Virus record (IMG/VR): IMGVR_UViG_3300036832_001126
Span: 1-21,986 of that record
Length of the DNA stretch: 21,986 bases
Source of the DNA: a virus
Strand: one strand, 5' to 3'
Position numbers and translations under genes: made by a program. The notes under the pieces were generated by a model. That model did no database searches. It had not been told where the DNA came from and saw only the letters and a program-made list of their open reading frames with translations. Shown here piece after piece: positions 7,751 to 15,152 of this stretch (positions within the stretch are counted from its first letter, which is position 1; the number at the start of each line of letters is the position of its first letter).

Positions 7751-7930
7751 TTACAGGTAGCTTTTAGCTTTAGGGATTTTGGGCATCTTTGGCGTCTTCG
7801 CAAAGTCGGTCAGTTGATCTTCCGTCATCTGTCCGGCGAGCTTTTGCGCTAACGGAAAGGTTTTCTGACCACGTTTCGCGCCTAAGGCGGCGCCGAATAA
7901 TCTTCTCTGAGCTGCGCTTTTAGCTGGCAC
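7751..7930 (-). CDS. Small basic phage protein, DUF3008-like (59 aa, GTG start)
   Basis: The start is GTG at 7930, preceded by a perfect AGGAGG eight bases upstream, the best ribosome site in the window. The protein begins VPAKSAAQRRLFGAALGAKR, continues QKLAGQMTEDQLTDFAKT and ends in a Lys-rich tail. The pattern M-P-(A/K)-K-S-x-A-Q-(Q/R)-R-(F/L)-(M/F)-G followed by a short helix ending in DFA(K/S)T is that of the small DUF3008-type proteins common in phages. Its job is not known; it may bind DNA or be packaged with the ejection proteins around it. It ends five bases before the start of the 494 aa gene. Confidence 0.8.
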   Translation of the reverse strand: MPAKSAAQRRLFGAALGAKRGQKTFPLAQKLAGQMTEDQLTDFAKTPKMPKIPKAKSYL

Positions 7931-7943
7931 TTTTGGTTTCCTC

Positions 7944-8123
7944 CTATGGATGTAACTTTTTTAAAGTTTGTGCGAGTCTTGCTCGCCTGCCGATTGTGCC
8001 GCCTTTATTAGCGGCTGCCGCAAGTTTCTTTGCCGGTATCGTCTCAGCTTCCTTTACCCCAAGGCTCTTTCTGAGGGCACCAGGATGTTTCACGGCTCCC
8101 GCGATCCAATTCTTTTTAGGCAT
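7944..8123 (-). CDS. Small Lys-rich phage protein, 59 aa
   Basis: ATG at 8123, TAG at 7944-7946. The protein runs MPKKNWIAGAVKHPGALRKS, then LGVKEAETIPAKKLAAAANK and ends RARLAQTLKKLHP. The pattern of W-I-x-x-A-(I/V)-K-x-P-G-(A/S)-L-R near the N-terminus, followed by IPAKKL and a basic RAxLAxTLxKL end, recurs in many small phage proteins of unknown function. It is very basic, so DNA binding or a structural role in the virion is possible. It has no Shine-Dalgarno; TATAAT stands directly before the ATG. Its stop overlaps the AGGAGG that serves the next gene, suggesting coupled translation. Confidence 0.8.
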   Translation of the reverse strand: MPKKNWIAGAVKHPGALRKSLGVKEAETIPAKKLAAAANKGGTIGRRARLAQTLKKLHP

Positions 8124-8145
8124 ATTATAACACTATTTTTACTTG

Positions 8146-9675
8146 TTAACTGAAATAGGATTGCGCTGCACCTCCGATTGCCCCTACTCCAGCACCTATC
8201 AGCGCGCCCCAAGGACCGCCTGCTGCACCTGTCAGCGCTCCAGACGCCGCACCTTTGAGCGCACCTCCGGCTGCGGCACCCGCTCCGCCGCTCTTCGGTT
8301 GTGAGTAGGCAGCCTGTTGGCCGGCCTGGTTGACCATCGAGTTGTACCAGTTCGTAGCTTGCGCTCCGATATCTAATCCATATTGCGGAAGTTGCGCCCC
8401 CTGATAGCTCTGGCTGACCTGGCTTGGATTATAGGCTGCTCCGCCCTGCGCCGCGTTAGCCGCGGCCGCTTCGGCTCGGTCAACGTACTGAGCGCCCGCC
8501 GCGTAAGGAGTCGCCGGACTGGTCAAATAACTGGTAGCTCCCTGTTGCGCGGCCTGCAAATTAGCCTGTCCCTGGTTCAGATACCCAAAGGCGCCTTGCT
8601 GGGCTGCACGCAGATTCGCAAGATTCTGGTTATACTGGGCTTGACCTTGCTGGTAGAGGTTGAGCGCTACATCGCCTGTCGACTGCCCGCTCGACAAAAA
8701 GCTCTGTAAAGCCTGTTGGCGCTGTTGTTGAATGGCCATGCCCGCCTGCCCGCGCGTCATCGCTTCCTGGACCAGTTGCGGTGTACCGTAAACGTTGCCG
8801 CGCGCAGCCTGAGCGGCTCTGGTTTGCTGGGTAATCTCACGAATGGTTTCCGGATCGAGCTGCGTTCCTAAAGCAGCTTGGCTCGTTAAAGCCGATTCTA
8901 ATTGCGATCGGCCAGCCGCACCGGTCGGATCAACTTGCTGATAGGTGTTGAGATAGCTTTGGAGATCGGCTGCACTTGGCGGCTGAGCTTTCTGTGGCAA
9001 CGCTTGCTGAGCTGCAAGCGAACTCGCATAACTTTGCCCAAGCTGCTGCTTTAAAGCGGTTTGTTCAGGCGTCAATTGCGCCGAGCCAAGCTGACCCAAA
9101 TAGCTCTGACCCAAAGCTCCGCGCAGGGCTTCACTGGCCGGATCGATCTGGGCCATGTTGGCCAAGGCCACCTGTTCAGGCTGGATCGTCGGACCGGCTG
9201 GAGTTGCCGCTTGCGCTGGTGCCGGATGTTGCTTATTCCAAAAATCCATCACCTGCGCGTCACTGACACCTGCATCAAAGCTCGTATCAGTCAGTGAAGC
9301 CCCGCCCATCTGCCGCAGATAGGCGCGCGCATAGTTGATGTCTGGCGGTTGCTCGCCTTGGGCAGCGCCAGTCTGAGGGCCTCCATAAGTAATCGTTGGG
9401 TTTACGCCGAAACTTGATGCGGTCGAACCGCTACCCTGATTGGCAGCTGCCGCCTGGGCCGCGGTCACTGGACCGATCGGGGTTATTTTCGGGTCCGGTT
9501 GCGCACCCGGAGGCCCTGAAAACAACGTTCCTTGCGGACTCATGAATCCGGCAAAGTTCCCGTTCTCGTCATAGACTGCCGGAACGGCTACGCCCTGATA
9601 GGAGTAAGACTGGCCTACATAATAATTCTTGCCACCGATACTAACGGTAGGAGTCGGAACAGTTGCCGCAGCCAT
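8146..9675 (-). CDS. Ala/Gln-rich internal virion (ejection) protein, 509 aa
   Basis: The N-terminal 60 residues form a Tyr/Gly-rich beta-like unit (GGKNYYVGQSYSYQGVAVPA). The remainder is long helices rich in Ala and Gln with few charges (for example LGQSYLGQLGSAQLTPEQTA and NLYQQGQAQYNQNLANLRAA). The last 45 or so residues are a Gly-zipper hydrophobic stretch (GGALKGAASGALTGAAGG, ending AAQSYFS) able to insert in membranes. These are the usual traits of podovirus core or ejection proteins that form a channel through the cell envelope. It follows the 178 aa gene by six bases. There is no SD. The specific family is not identified. Confidence 0.7.
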   Translation of the reverse strand: MAAATVPTPTVSIGGKNYYVGQSYSYQGVAVPAVYDENGNFAGFMSPQGTLFSGPPGAQPDPKITPIGPVTAAQAAAANQGSGSTASSFGVNPTITYGGPQTGAAQGEQPPDINYARAYLRQMGGASLTDTSFDAGVSDAQVMDFWNKQHPAPAQAATPAGPTIQPEQVALANMAQIDPASEALRGALGQSYLGQLGSAQLTPEQTALKQQLGQSYASSLAAQQALPQKAQPPSAADLQSYLNTYQQVDPTGAAGRSQLESALTSQAALGTQLDPETIREITQQTRAAQAARGNVYGTPQLVQEAMTRGQAGMAIQQQRQQALQSFLSSGQSTGDVALNLYQQGQAQYNQNLANLRAAQQGAFGYLNQGQANLQAAQQGATSYLTSPATPYAAGAQYVDRAEAAAANAAQGGAAYNPSQVSQSYQGAQLPQYGLDIGAQATNWYNSMVNQAGQQAAYSQPKSGGAGAAAGGALKGAASGALTGAAGGPWGALIGAGVGAIGGAAQSYFS

Positions 9676-9681
9676 AAGTTT

Positions 9682-10218
9682 TTACGTCAGATAACTTTGC
9701 GGTTTGATTTGCTGCGGCAGCGCAGTCGCATTGGCCGGAGCGTTCAGATAAGGATTAGCGCCTTGCTGATTAACGCCCGCAGTCGAGACATTGGAGGCAA
9801 TTGCGGCGGCGTTTGCCTGCAGATCCGCGAGGCTAGGGCTCGCGGAACTTCCCGGTACTGCATAGGCCTGTGGCGCCCTGAACGTGAACGCGCTCGGATC
9901 AACTCCGTAGACCTGGCCCAGACGTTTATTTGCCGCCTGCATCCGCATTTCCCGTTGGGCGTAAGCTTGCGGATCAACGCGCGATTGTATATCGCGTTGC
10001 GCCGCGGCGCTCTGATAGGCAGCCTGGTTGGCAAGCGCCTGTTGAGTCTGTGCCTGAGCCGGCCCCAATTGTTCAGTCGTCGCTAGTTGCGAGTACTGTT
10101 CAATTGGTTGATTGGCCATTGCCATCATTTCGCCGGCGCCGGCCGTGCCAACGGCGGCTTGCGCGGCTTCGCCCGGATGAATAACGTCTGGTTTTGAACT
10201 ACCGCCTGATGCGCCCAT
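9682..10218 (-). CDS. Ala/Gln-rich virion-associated protein, 178 aa
   Basis: The protein is mostly low-complexity Ala/Gln helix (for example QYSQLATTEQLGPAQAQTQQ) with a charged middle (YAQREMRMQAANKRLGQVYG) and a Pro/Asn-rich end. It has no membrane helix and no catalytic motif. It begins between the 155 aa gene (three bases away) and the 509 aa ejection-like protein and has the same composition as the latter, so it is probably another internal core or ejection component, comparable in place to the small core proteins of T7-type phages. The start at 10218 lacks a Shine-Dalgarno and has an AT-rich leader. Confidence 0.65.
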   Translation of the reverse strand: MGASGGSSKPDVIHPGEAAQAAVGTAGAGEMMAMANQPIEQYSQLATTEQLGPAQAQTQQALANQAAYQSAAAQRDIQSRVDPQAYAQREMRMQAANKRLGQVYGVDPSAFTFRAPQAYAVPGSSASPSLADLQANAAAIASNVSTAGVNQQGANPYLNAPANATALPQQIKPQSYLT

Positions 10219-10222
10219 AATC

Positions 10223-10690
10223 TTATATGCTTTCTAGTTCAGGAACTCCGTAACTGAGCCTCCGAGTGAGTTTGTTGTATTGAGCCCATGAATACATGCG
10301 CGGAGCTTTGCCCTCGGTCCTATCGCCCCGGTCCCACATCATGATTTCCTGCGGGCCCCAGCGCCGGATAAAGCCGAGTTTCATTTCAATGGCTGCCTGC
10401 GGGTAATCGGCAATCATCAATTCGACCCAGCAGAATTTTCCGCACGGATCATGCGGATGTTCGGAGAGAAAATCATTCAGATGCCGAAACAGCTTTATCA
10501 GACAGAGCCCATGAATCTCGCCGAAACAATCGACTGAAAGCGACATCGTTCCCCGGTTCCAATACATCGCACACTGGTCGCTCATCTGCTCAAAACTCCA
10601 ATCGCCCCATTTCGGGTAACGGTCCCGGATAAAAGGCTCGAGCTTGCGCATCACGCGCAGAAAAACTGGAGCATGCCTAGTATCGGTCAT
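10223..10690 (-). CDS. Conserved-looking 155 aa protein between nozzle and ejection genes
   Basis: A soluble, ordered protein rich in aromatic residues. The section GEIHGLCLIKLFRHLNDFLS, then GKFCWVELMIADYPQAAIEM and KLGFIRRWGPQEIMMWDRGD resembles the strand-helix order of acetyltransferase-like (GNAT-like) proteins that some podoviruses encode at this place, without a clear acetyl-CoA loop (no R/Q-x-x-G-x-G/A). The end (YSWAQYNKLTRRLSYG) is basic. ATG at 10690 overlaps the TGA of the nozzle-like gene as ATGA, so translation is probably coupled. Function is not established; the GNAT-like fold is a weak guess. Confidence 0.6.
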   Translation of the reverse strand: MTDTRHAPVFLRVMRKLEPFIRDRYPKWGDWSFEQMSDQCAMYWNRGTMSLSVDCFGEIHGLCLIKLFRHLNDFLSEHPHDPCGKFCWVELMIADYPQAAIEMKLGFIRRWGPQEIMMWDRGDRTEGKAPRMYSWAQYNKLTRRLSYGVPELESI

Positions 10691-12270
10691 ATGGTCAGCA
10701 GCGGCGCCGATTCAAAGGCCGCGAGTTTAAGTTGAAACAGTGTCCAGTTGCCCTCCCCTGCTAATTGAATCTGGATTTCTGAACAGATCCCAATGCTCAA
10801 GAGCGAGATTGGTAAATAATAGTAGCCAGTGGTGTCCAGATCGAAGGGCAACGCCGGAATTGTCAATTGCAACAATGCTCCGCTGGTAACGCTCTCTAAA
10901 GTTAAAGGCTCAATTGTCCGATCGACAATCACGGTGACATCAACCGACTCTTCGCTTTCCAGAAATTGCAGCTTGGCCGAATGCGGCTGGATCTGGTTTA
11001 AACCAATCTGACTCAAGCCGCCGATGTTCTGGCTCGGATCGGCAGTGAAAGTGAAAGAGCGACTGAGCAAAATCGATTCAACTGGGGTCTGCTTACTGCT
11101 TAAATCCGTGTCGTAATAGCGGCGATCAGTCGGATAGGTCATTTCCGACACAATCCCGTCGATGGTCGCTACCAGCAGCAGAGTCTTGTTCGGGTTGGTG
11201 CGATCACGTGCCGAATCTCTGAAGCCGGCGTCAGCTCCGGCCACCTCGAAACACCAGATACCTTGCCAGGTGTTCAAGGTCACCGAATAGATCAACATGA
11301 AATTATTCTGTGTCGCCAGGTCCAGAGGCACACTCAATATGTAGAGATCATTCCAGTAAGTCGCCCGCGCGCACTTGATAGCACTCCAGTTGATTCGGTC
11401 GATGTATTTTTTTACCGGGGCCGAAATCGGCATCCAGACGCCCATCTGATTGGATGTCGGCATCTGCGATAAGGCGTAAACGCCTCGACCGGTTTCCGAT
11501 AAGAAGAACACTTCCACGCCGCACTGCACAATGGTTCCATGACAACAACAGCCAACCGTTGCGCTCGCGCGGTTGAGTTCCCAATCGATCACCGCCAGGT
11601 TTGGCCCTGTCTCGACAATCCAAGTCGATCCGTTACGAAACACTGCAATCGTCTGGTTTTGCCAGACGCATTGGCCGGTAATCGTGTCGCTCGCTATCGG
11701 GTCAAGGGTAAGTTCCTGGCTGATCGGATCCCAGACCTCCGGGCTAAGAATATCCGAAACCACCAGCGTATTAGTATTGACATAGATAAGCCGGCTAAAG
11801 GCCCAGATCGGATAAGATGCTGTTGGCCACTGGCTTGGAATCGGGTTGGTGCCGAAAAGCCCGGTTGCTGGCGTGTACTTGTAAAGAGTCATTCCCCGCG
11901 AGAAATAAAGCACCTGATCACAAAGCGCCGAATAGACTTGATCACCCTTTGCGAAACCAGGGCCACCGGCTAATCCACCCGTATTAACAAGAGAACGCGA
12001 ATCGTACTTGCCCCAGCTCCCAGCGTTGTTGTAGAGAAATACGCCGCTGCCTAAATGGTGGATTGAATCGATGTTGCCGCCGGCCGTCATTCTGGCAATT
12101 GTGCCAGGCCGCGGCCGGTTCAAACTGTCGAGGGCACTTAACCGGTTAGTCTCATCGCTTGCCAGGTTCTTATCAATAACGTTTGGCGGCAACGAATTGT
12201 TCATCCCAAGTATCGGGACACTGCCGTCAACCAAAGGCTCATCCTCAAGTTGTGGGTTCCACTGAGCCAT
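10687..12270 (-). CDS. Tail nozzle / DNA-stabilisation-like protein (527 aa)
   Basis: A beta-rich protein with several repeated strand units typical of beta-propeller tail proteins: SIHHLGSGVFLYNNAGSWGK, QVLYFSRGMTLYKYTPATG, TIAVFRNGSTWIVETG, VEVFFLSETGRGVYALSQ and YWNDLYILSVPLDLATQNN. The motif of a channel-like FFLSETGRGVYAL plus a later short-strand domain matches the podovirus tail-tube (T7 gp12-like) or P22 gp10-like stabilisation proteins. It is directly after the adaptor-like gene, as in T7 (gp11-gp12) and P22. A run CCCH at about 230-235 is unusual for a virion protein. The exact family cannot be chosen without a profile search. Confidence 0.75.
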   Translation of the reverse strand: MAQWNPQLEDEPLVDGSVPILGMNNSLPPNVIDKNLASDETNRLSALDSLNRPRPGTIARMTAGGNIDSIHHLGSGVFLYNNAGSWGKYDSRSLVNTGGLAGGPGFAKGDQVYSALCDQVLYFSRGMTLYKYTPATGLFGTNPIPSQWPTASYPIWAFSRLIYVNTNTLVVSDILSPEVWDPISQELTLDPIASDTITGQCVWQNQTIAVFRNGSTWIVETGPNLAVIDWELNRASATVGCCCHGTIVQCGVEVFFLSETGRGVYALSQMPTSNQMGVWMPISAPVKKYIDRINWSAIKCARATYWNDLYILSVPLDLATQNNFMLIYSVTLNTWQGIWCFEVAGADAGFRDSARDRTNPNKTLLLVATIDGIVSEMTYPTDRRYYDTDLSSKQTPVESILLSRSFTFTADPSQNIGGLSQIGLNQIQPHSAKLQFLESEESVDVTVIVDRTIEPLTLESVTSGALLQLTIPALPFDLDTTGYYYLPISLLSIGICSEIQIQLAGEGNWTLFQLKLAAFESAPLLTI

Positions 12271-12271
12271 C

Positions 12272-13288
12272 CTAGTATCCCCACGGGTTGGAACTGGTTA
12301 CCGTTGCGCCGCTACCGCCTTCCAGATAGTCGCCCTGCTCGTAAAAAGCCGGCACTACCTGCTGGCGGGATTCGCTCTGGTTTTTTTCCACGTTGACTGC
12401 CGCTTGCACGTGCGCGATCGCCTTTTGTTCGCGCGCATCGGCCTTGGCCAATTGCCGCAACCTCGTGTAAAGCGCGCTCAAGGTAAATTCAATCAGCGCA
12501 TCCCAGATATGCGATATCCGCGGGACACTCATGTCGTTACCCAGCACATCGGCTTTGAGTTTTACCTGCACCTTCGCGTAGCACGGCGCTGGAATTCCTG
12601 AAATCGGATCGTTTTGAATCGGGTTAGGAAATATCGTGAACTGCGAATAGATCAGTTCAGTAACCGCTTGCGGTACCTGCACGGTCAAAGTGGCTGCTGG
12701 CCGCTCGGAAAAGATACTCAAAGCGCCAAACCCCTTGGAAATCATCGTCACCTGGTTATACGAATTGGCAGTAACCACACTGGAAGGAATAATCGTACCA
12801 CCCGACTGTTGAGTAGCCACCATTAGAAAATCATCTTGCACACCGAAGCCGTTCGAATCCAGGCCTTCGATATGCACCGCGAAACTGGAAAGCTCGGAAG
12901 TCTGTAACGTCAGCCTGCCCGGATTTAGATACGGCCAGCCGAGGTTTTCCGACCGATAAAAAACCGGCGTCAGATAAGGCCCCAGAAAATTCCCGCTGCC
13001 CACTCGTTCAATCCAGTCGCGTTCCCGATAGGTCAGCCGCACATAATTAATGGCATCGCGGGAGAATTTAACAAAGATCACTTCTTCTGTGTCCAGCGGA
13101 ATAAAGAAGGTTCCGCCCAGTGTCGGATCGATCACAATGTCAACAACGCGCATGCTCTCCCGCCAAGCGTGCGCATCATAGAGCGTCTGATACTTCAGGC
13201 GAATGGCGTCCTTAGCGTACTGCTGCATCCCGCTCGAAATATCGCCCACTGTCGAGCAAGCGAAGGAGGCTATATCTTCTACGGTCAT
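12272..13288 (-). CDS. Tail adaptor-like protein (338 aa)
   Basis: The N-terminal helix MTVEDIASFACSTVGDISSG and KDAIRLKYQTLYDAHAWRES fits the helix bundle of podovirus head-tail adaptors, where a TLYD/N-x-H-x-W segment follows a short helical start. The central part is beta-rich, and the C-terminus has a long helix (SALYTRLRQLAKADAREQKA) and a Pro/Gly-rich end. It lies one base before the nozzle-like gene, as adaptor and nozzle genes (T7 gp11-gp12) do. Assignment by position and character; no unambiguous motif. No SD; AT-rich leader (GGTAAAGACTT). Confidence 0.65.
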   Translation of the reverse strand: MTVEDIASFACSTVGDISSGMQQYAKDAIRLKYQTLYDAHAWRESMRVVDIVIDPTLGGTFFIPLDTEEVIFVKFSRDAINYVRLTYRERDWIERVGSGNFLGPYLTPVFYRSENLGWPYLNPGRLTLQTSELSSFAVHIEGLDSNGFGVQDDFLMVATQQSGGTIIPSSVVTANSYNQVTMISKGFGALSIFSERPAATLTVQVPQAVTELIYSQFTIFPNPIQNDPISGIPAPCYAKVQVKLKADVLGNDMSVPRISHIWDALIEFTLSALYTRLRQLAKADAREQKAIAHVQAAVNVEKNQSESRQQVVPAFYEQGDYLEGGSGATVTSSNPWGY

Positions 13289-13294
13289 AAGTCT

Positions 13295-14605
13295 TTACCA
13301 GCCGGTATCGGCAGTGTAGTGCGCAAAAACTGCCATTGGCCCGGTTGTTGCCGTCGTAAAATTAACTGTATAAAACCCGCTATCCCCTGGATTAGTGTTT
13401 GCACCGGTATGATCAACGCCACCTGCATCCCGAACAGAATTAGCTGCTCCAGTAGCATGGTTGTAAAAGGTTACCGTTGGAACTTTTGCCATCGGCTTAG
13501 GGAACCTTACTGGACCGAAGCCGGAACCTGCGCCCACCGGTGCCACCATTCCGAGCATTCCAAGAGGGGTTACCGTTCCTGGTACAACGCTATACGAATA
13601 ACTTTTGTTATAGTATCGCAGGCACGAATCCAGATTACTTTGGAAATCGCAATCCATTGGAGGATTTGAACATAATGCACCAGGTTCGTGGCTCACATAG
13701 GCTATGTCGAACGTACTGTTTACGGGTGATGCCGCAAAATTGCTTTGGCCAATCGCGCCAAAATGTGAACCCGATTGCCAGGTGCCATTGGCCGTAGTCA
13801 TATTCGTCGTCCCGCAGGCCAAAACAATGGTTAATACATAACTTGCCACGCCCGGAGTATTAACAAAGTTTCCCGCAGGCCAAATCGGTAAATTAGGCAA
13901 GGTTAATAGTGTCCAGGTATTTGCCGTCGGTAAGGTTAAGAGATTGGTTAAACTTTGGGTCGGAGTACCATCGCGTAAGGTAACCCCAAAGGATAAATTA
14001 GCGACACTCGATCGTGCTAAAATTTGGAAAGAGTGCACATCATTCTGTAACTCGCGCCAGCGCGGACCTTCGATATTCTGCTGAATAACCAGATAATCGG
14101 CAGCCGCCAAAGAAGCTTCGGCCGTCGTAAGCGCCAAATGGAAATAGCTTCGAGTAATTCCAAAACTGGTTCCAGGTATATTAATGGCAGTTCCCGGCAA
14201 CGCCTGTTGGGCGGTAAATGCCATGGTCCCGGTTTTACCGACTGTCCAACGATCTTGAATGAAACCATTAACAGTAGATGCAGCACCCGCGTTGCGCTGA
14301 TCGACCTCGAAGGTGTTATTACCAAGCGCCTGGAAACTTCTTAAGCGAGCTGACCAGATTGCCCCATTGGTATTCAGGTTCGCGTTGACCGAATCAATAA
14401 TTGTCTGGAACGGCGCTCTGGCATAAGTGTTTCCGGCCGCGGTCAAGACCAAAAGATTGTCGGTCGGAGCTACCGTGGACGTGCTCGGTTTTGCGCCCAC
14501 GAATGCGGGCTGAATGACCGAACTGGCCACGATGTCATTCATTTTTGCGGCGGTAATGTTCTTCTCACCGTCAGTAAAAATGCGGGACGTTACGATATCG
14601 CTCAT
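13295..14605 (-). CDS. Tail fibre / receptor-binding-like protein (436 aa)
   Basis: The N-terminus contains ITAAKMNDIVASSVIQPAF, which is like the ITAMKLNIMV segment of the 267 aa fibre-like protein at 16794-17597 and probably attaches the fibre to the virion. A long beta-rich middle follows, then the stretch LDSCLRYYNKSYSYSVVPG near residue 330 and a C-terminal domain with VRFPKPMAKVPTVTFYN, which is typical of receptor-binding tail proteins of phages. Its start overlaps the stop of the 182 aa protein as ATGA, and it ends six bases before the adaptor-like gene. A sugar- or surface-binding function is inferred. Confidence 0.7.
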   Translation of the reverse strand: MSDIVTSRIFTDGEKNITAAKMNDIVASSVIQPAFVGAKPSTSTVAPTDNLLVLTAAGNTYARAPFQTIIDSVNANLNTNGAIWSARLRSFQALGNNTFEVDQRNAGAASTVNGFIQDRWTVGKTGTMAFTAQQALPGTAINIPGTSFGITRSYFHLALTTAEASLAAADYLVIQQNIEGPRWRELQNDVHSFQILARSSVANLSFGVTLRDGTPTQSLTNLLTLPTANTWTLLTLPNLPIWPAGNFVNTPGVASYVLTIVLACGTTNMTTANGTWQSGSHFGAIGQSNFAASPVNSTFDIAYVSHEPGALCSNPPMDCDFQSNLDSCLRYYNKSYSYSVVPGTVTPLGMLGMVAPVGAGSGFGPVRFPKPMAKVPTVTFYNHATGAANSVRDAGGVDHTGANTNPGDSGFYTVNFTTATTGPMAVFAHYTADTGW

Positions 14606-15150
14606 AAAGCAAAGTGAAGGCTATCGAGATAAACGCTTTGTTGATTGGCCGGCAGTGGCCAAACGAAGGTGTTTTTGACGATCGGATAAATGTTCACCGT
14701 GCCATCAGTGCCAACGCTCACCGCATAGAGGACCAGCACCAGGCTCGAATCCGGATCGGTCTGATAGCCCGATACCATGCAGGTACGCGCGGCACTCGGA
14801 CGAGCACCACTAGGCAACGTAAAGGCCAAAGAGCCAGCGGCCGCAGCCTGCAGGGCAATTCCCCGGCAAAAGATCGTTGAAACCGTTCCAAGGACTTGAA
14901 TTCGGTACGCGCACTGGCCGCCATCGCTCCATCCGGTCGCAAAAGATGGCGTTGTCCAAATGCCTGGATCTGCTGTTCCCGAAATAGTGACATCGCCGGT
15001 ACCGGCATCGGCTCCCGAAGAGCTTAAAGTAATGTTGCTACCCTGAATGAGCTTGGTGACTACTGCCTGCCCGACAGTCACAGTATCCAGATCAGCTCTC
15101 TGAATGCTTGCATCCAGAACCTGTCTACCTCGGATAGTGGTGATCGCCAT
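14602..15150 (-). CDS. Short tail fibre-like protein (182 aa)
   Basis: I chose the ATG at 15150 because its first residues (MAITTIRGRQVLDASIQRAD) parallel the N-terminus of the 545 aa fibre (MATTQIRGNTQIIGLTVADA). An ATG two codons earlier (15156) overlaps the previous stop as ATGA and is also possible. A Gly/Thr-rich beta stretch (QGSNITLSSSGADAGTGDVT) follows, as in many fibres, then a compact globular part with IWTTPSFATGWSDG and LAFTLPSGARPSAARTCMVS. No catalytic motif. It probably forms a short trimeric spike or accessory fibre. Confidence 0.65.
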   Translation of the reverse strand: MAITTIRGRQVLDASIQRADLDTVTVGQAVVTKLIQGSNITLSSSGADAGTGDVTISGTADPGIWTTPSFATGWSDGGQCAYRIQVLGTVSTIFCRGIALQAAAAGSLAFTLPSGARPSAARTCMVSGYQTDPDSSLVLVLYAVSVGTDGTVNIYPIVKNTFVWPLPANQQSVYLDSLHFAL

Positions 15151-15152
15151 AA

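Noticed and set aside
9532-10086. 184-codon plus-strand open frame
   Set aside because: Antisense across two Ala/Gln-rich genes (509 and 178 aa) and their junction; no motifs, Arg/Ile-rich mirror composition.
11539-11973. 144-codon plus-strand open frame
   Set aside because: Shadow of the nozzle-like gene, whose beta-repeat pattern is clear on the minus strand.
13169-13669. 166-codon plus-strand open frame
   Set aside because: Antisense to the adaptor-like and fibre-like genes; Cys/Arg/His-rich shadow with no pattern of a real family.
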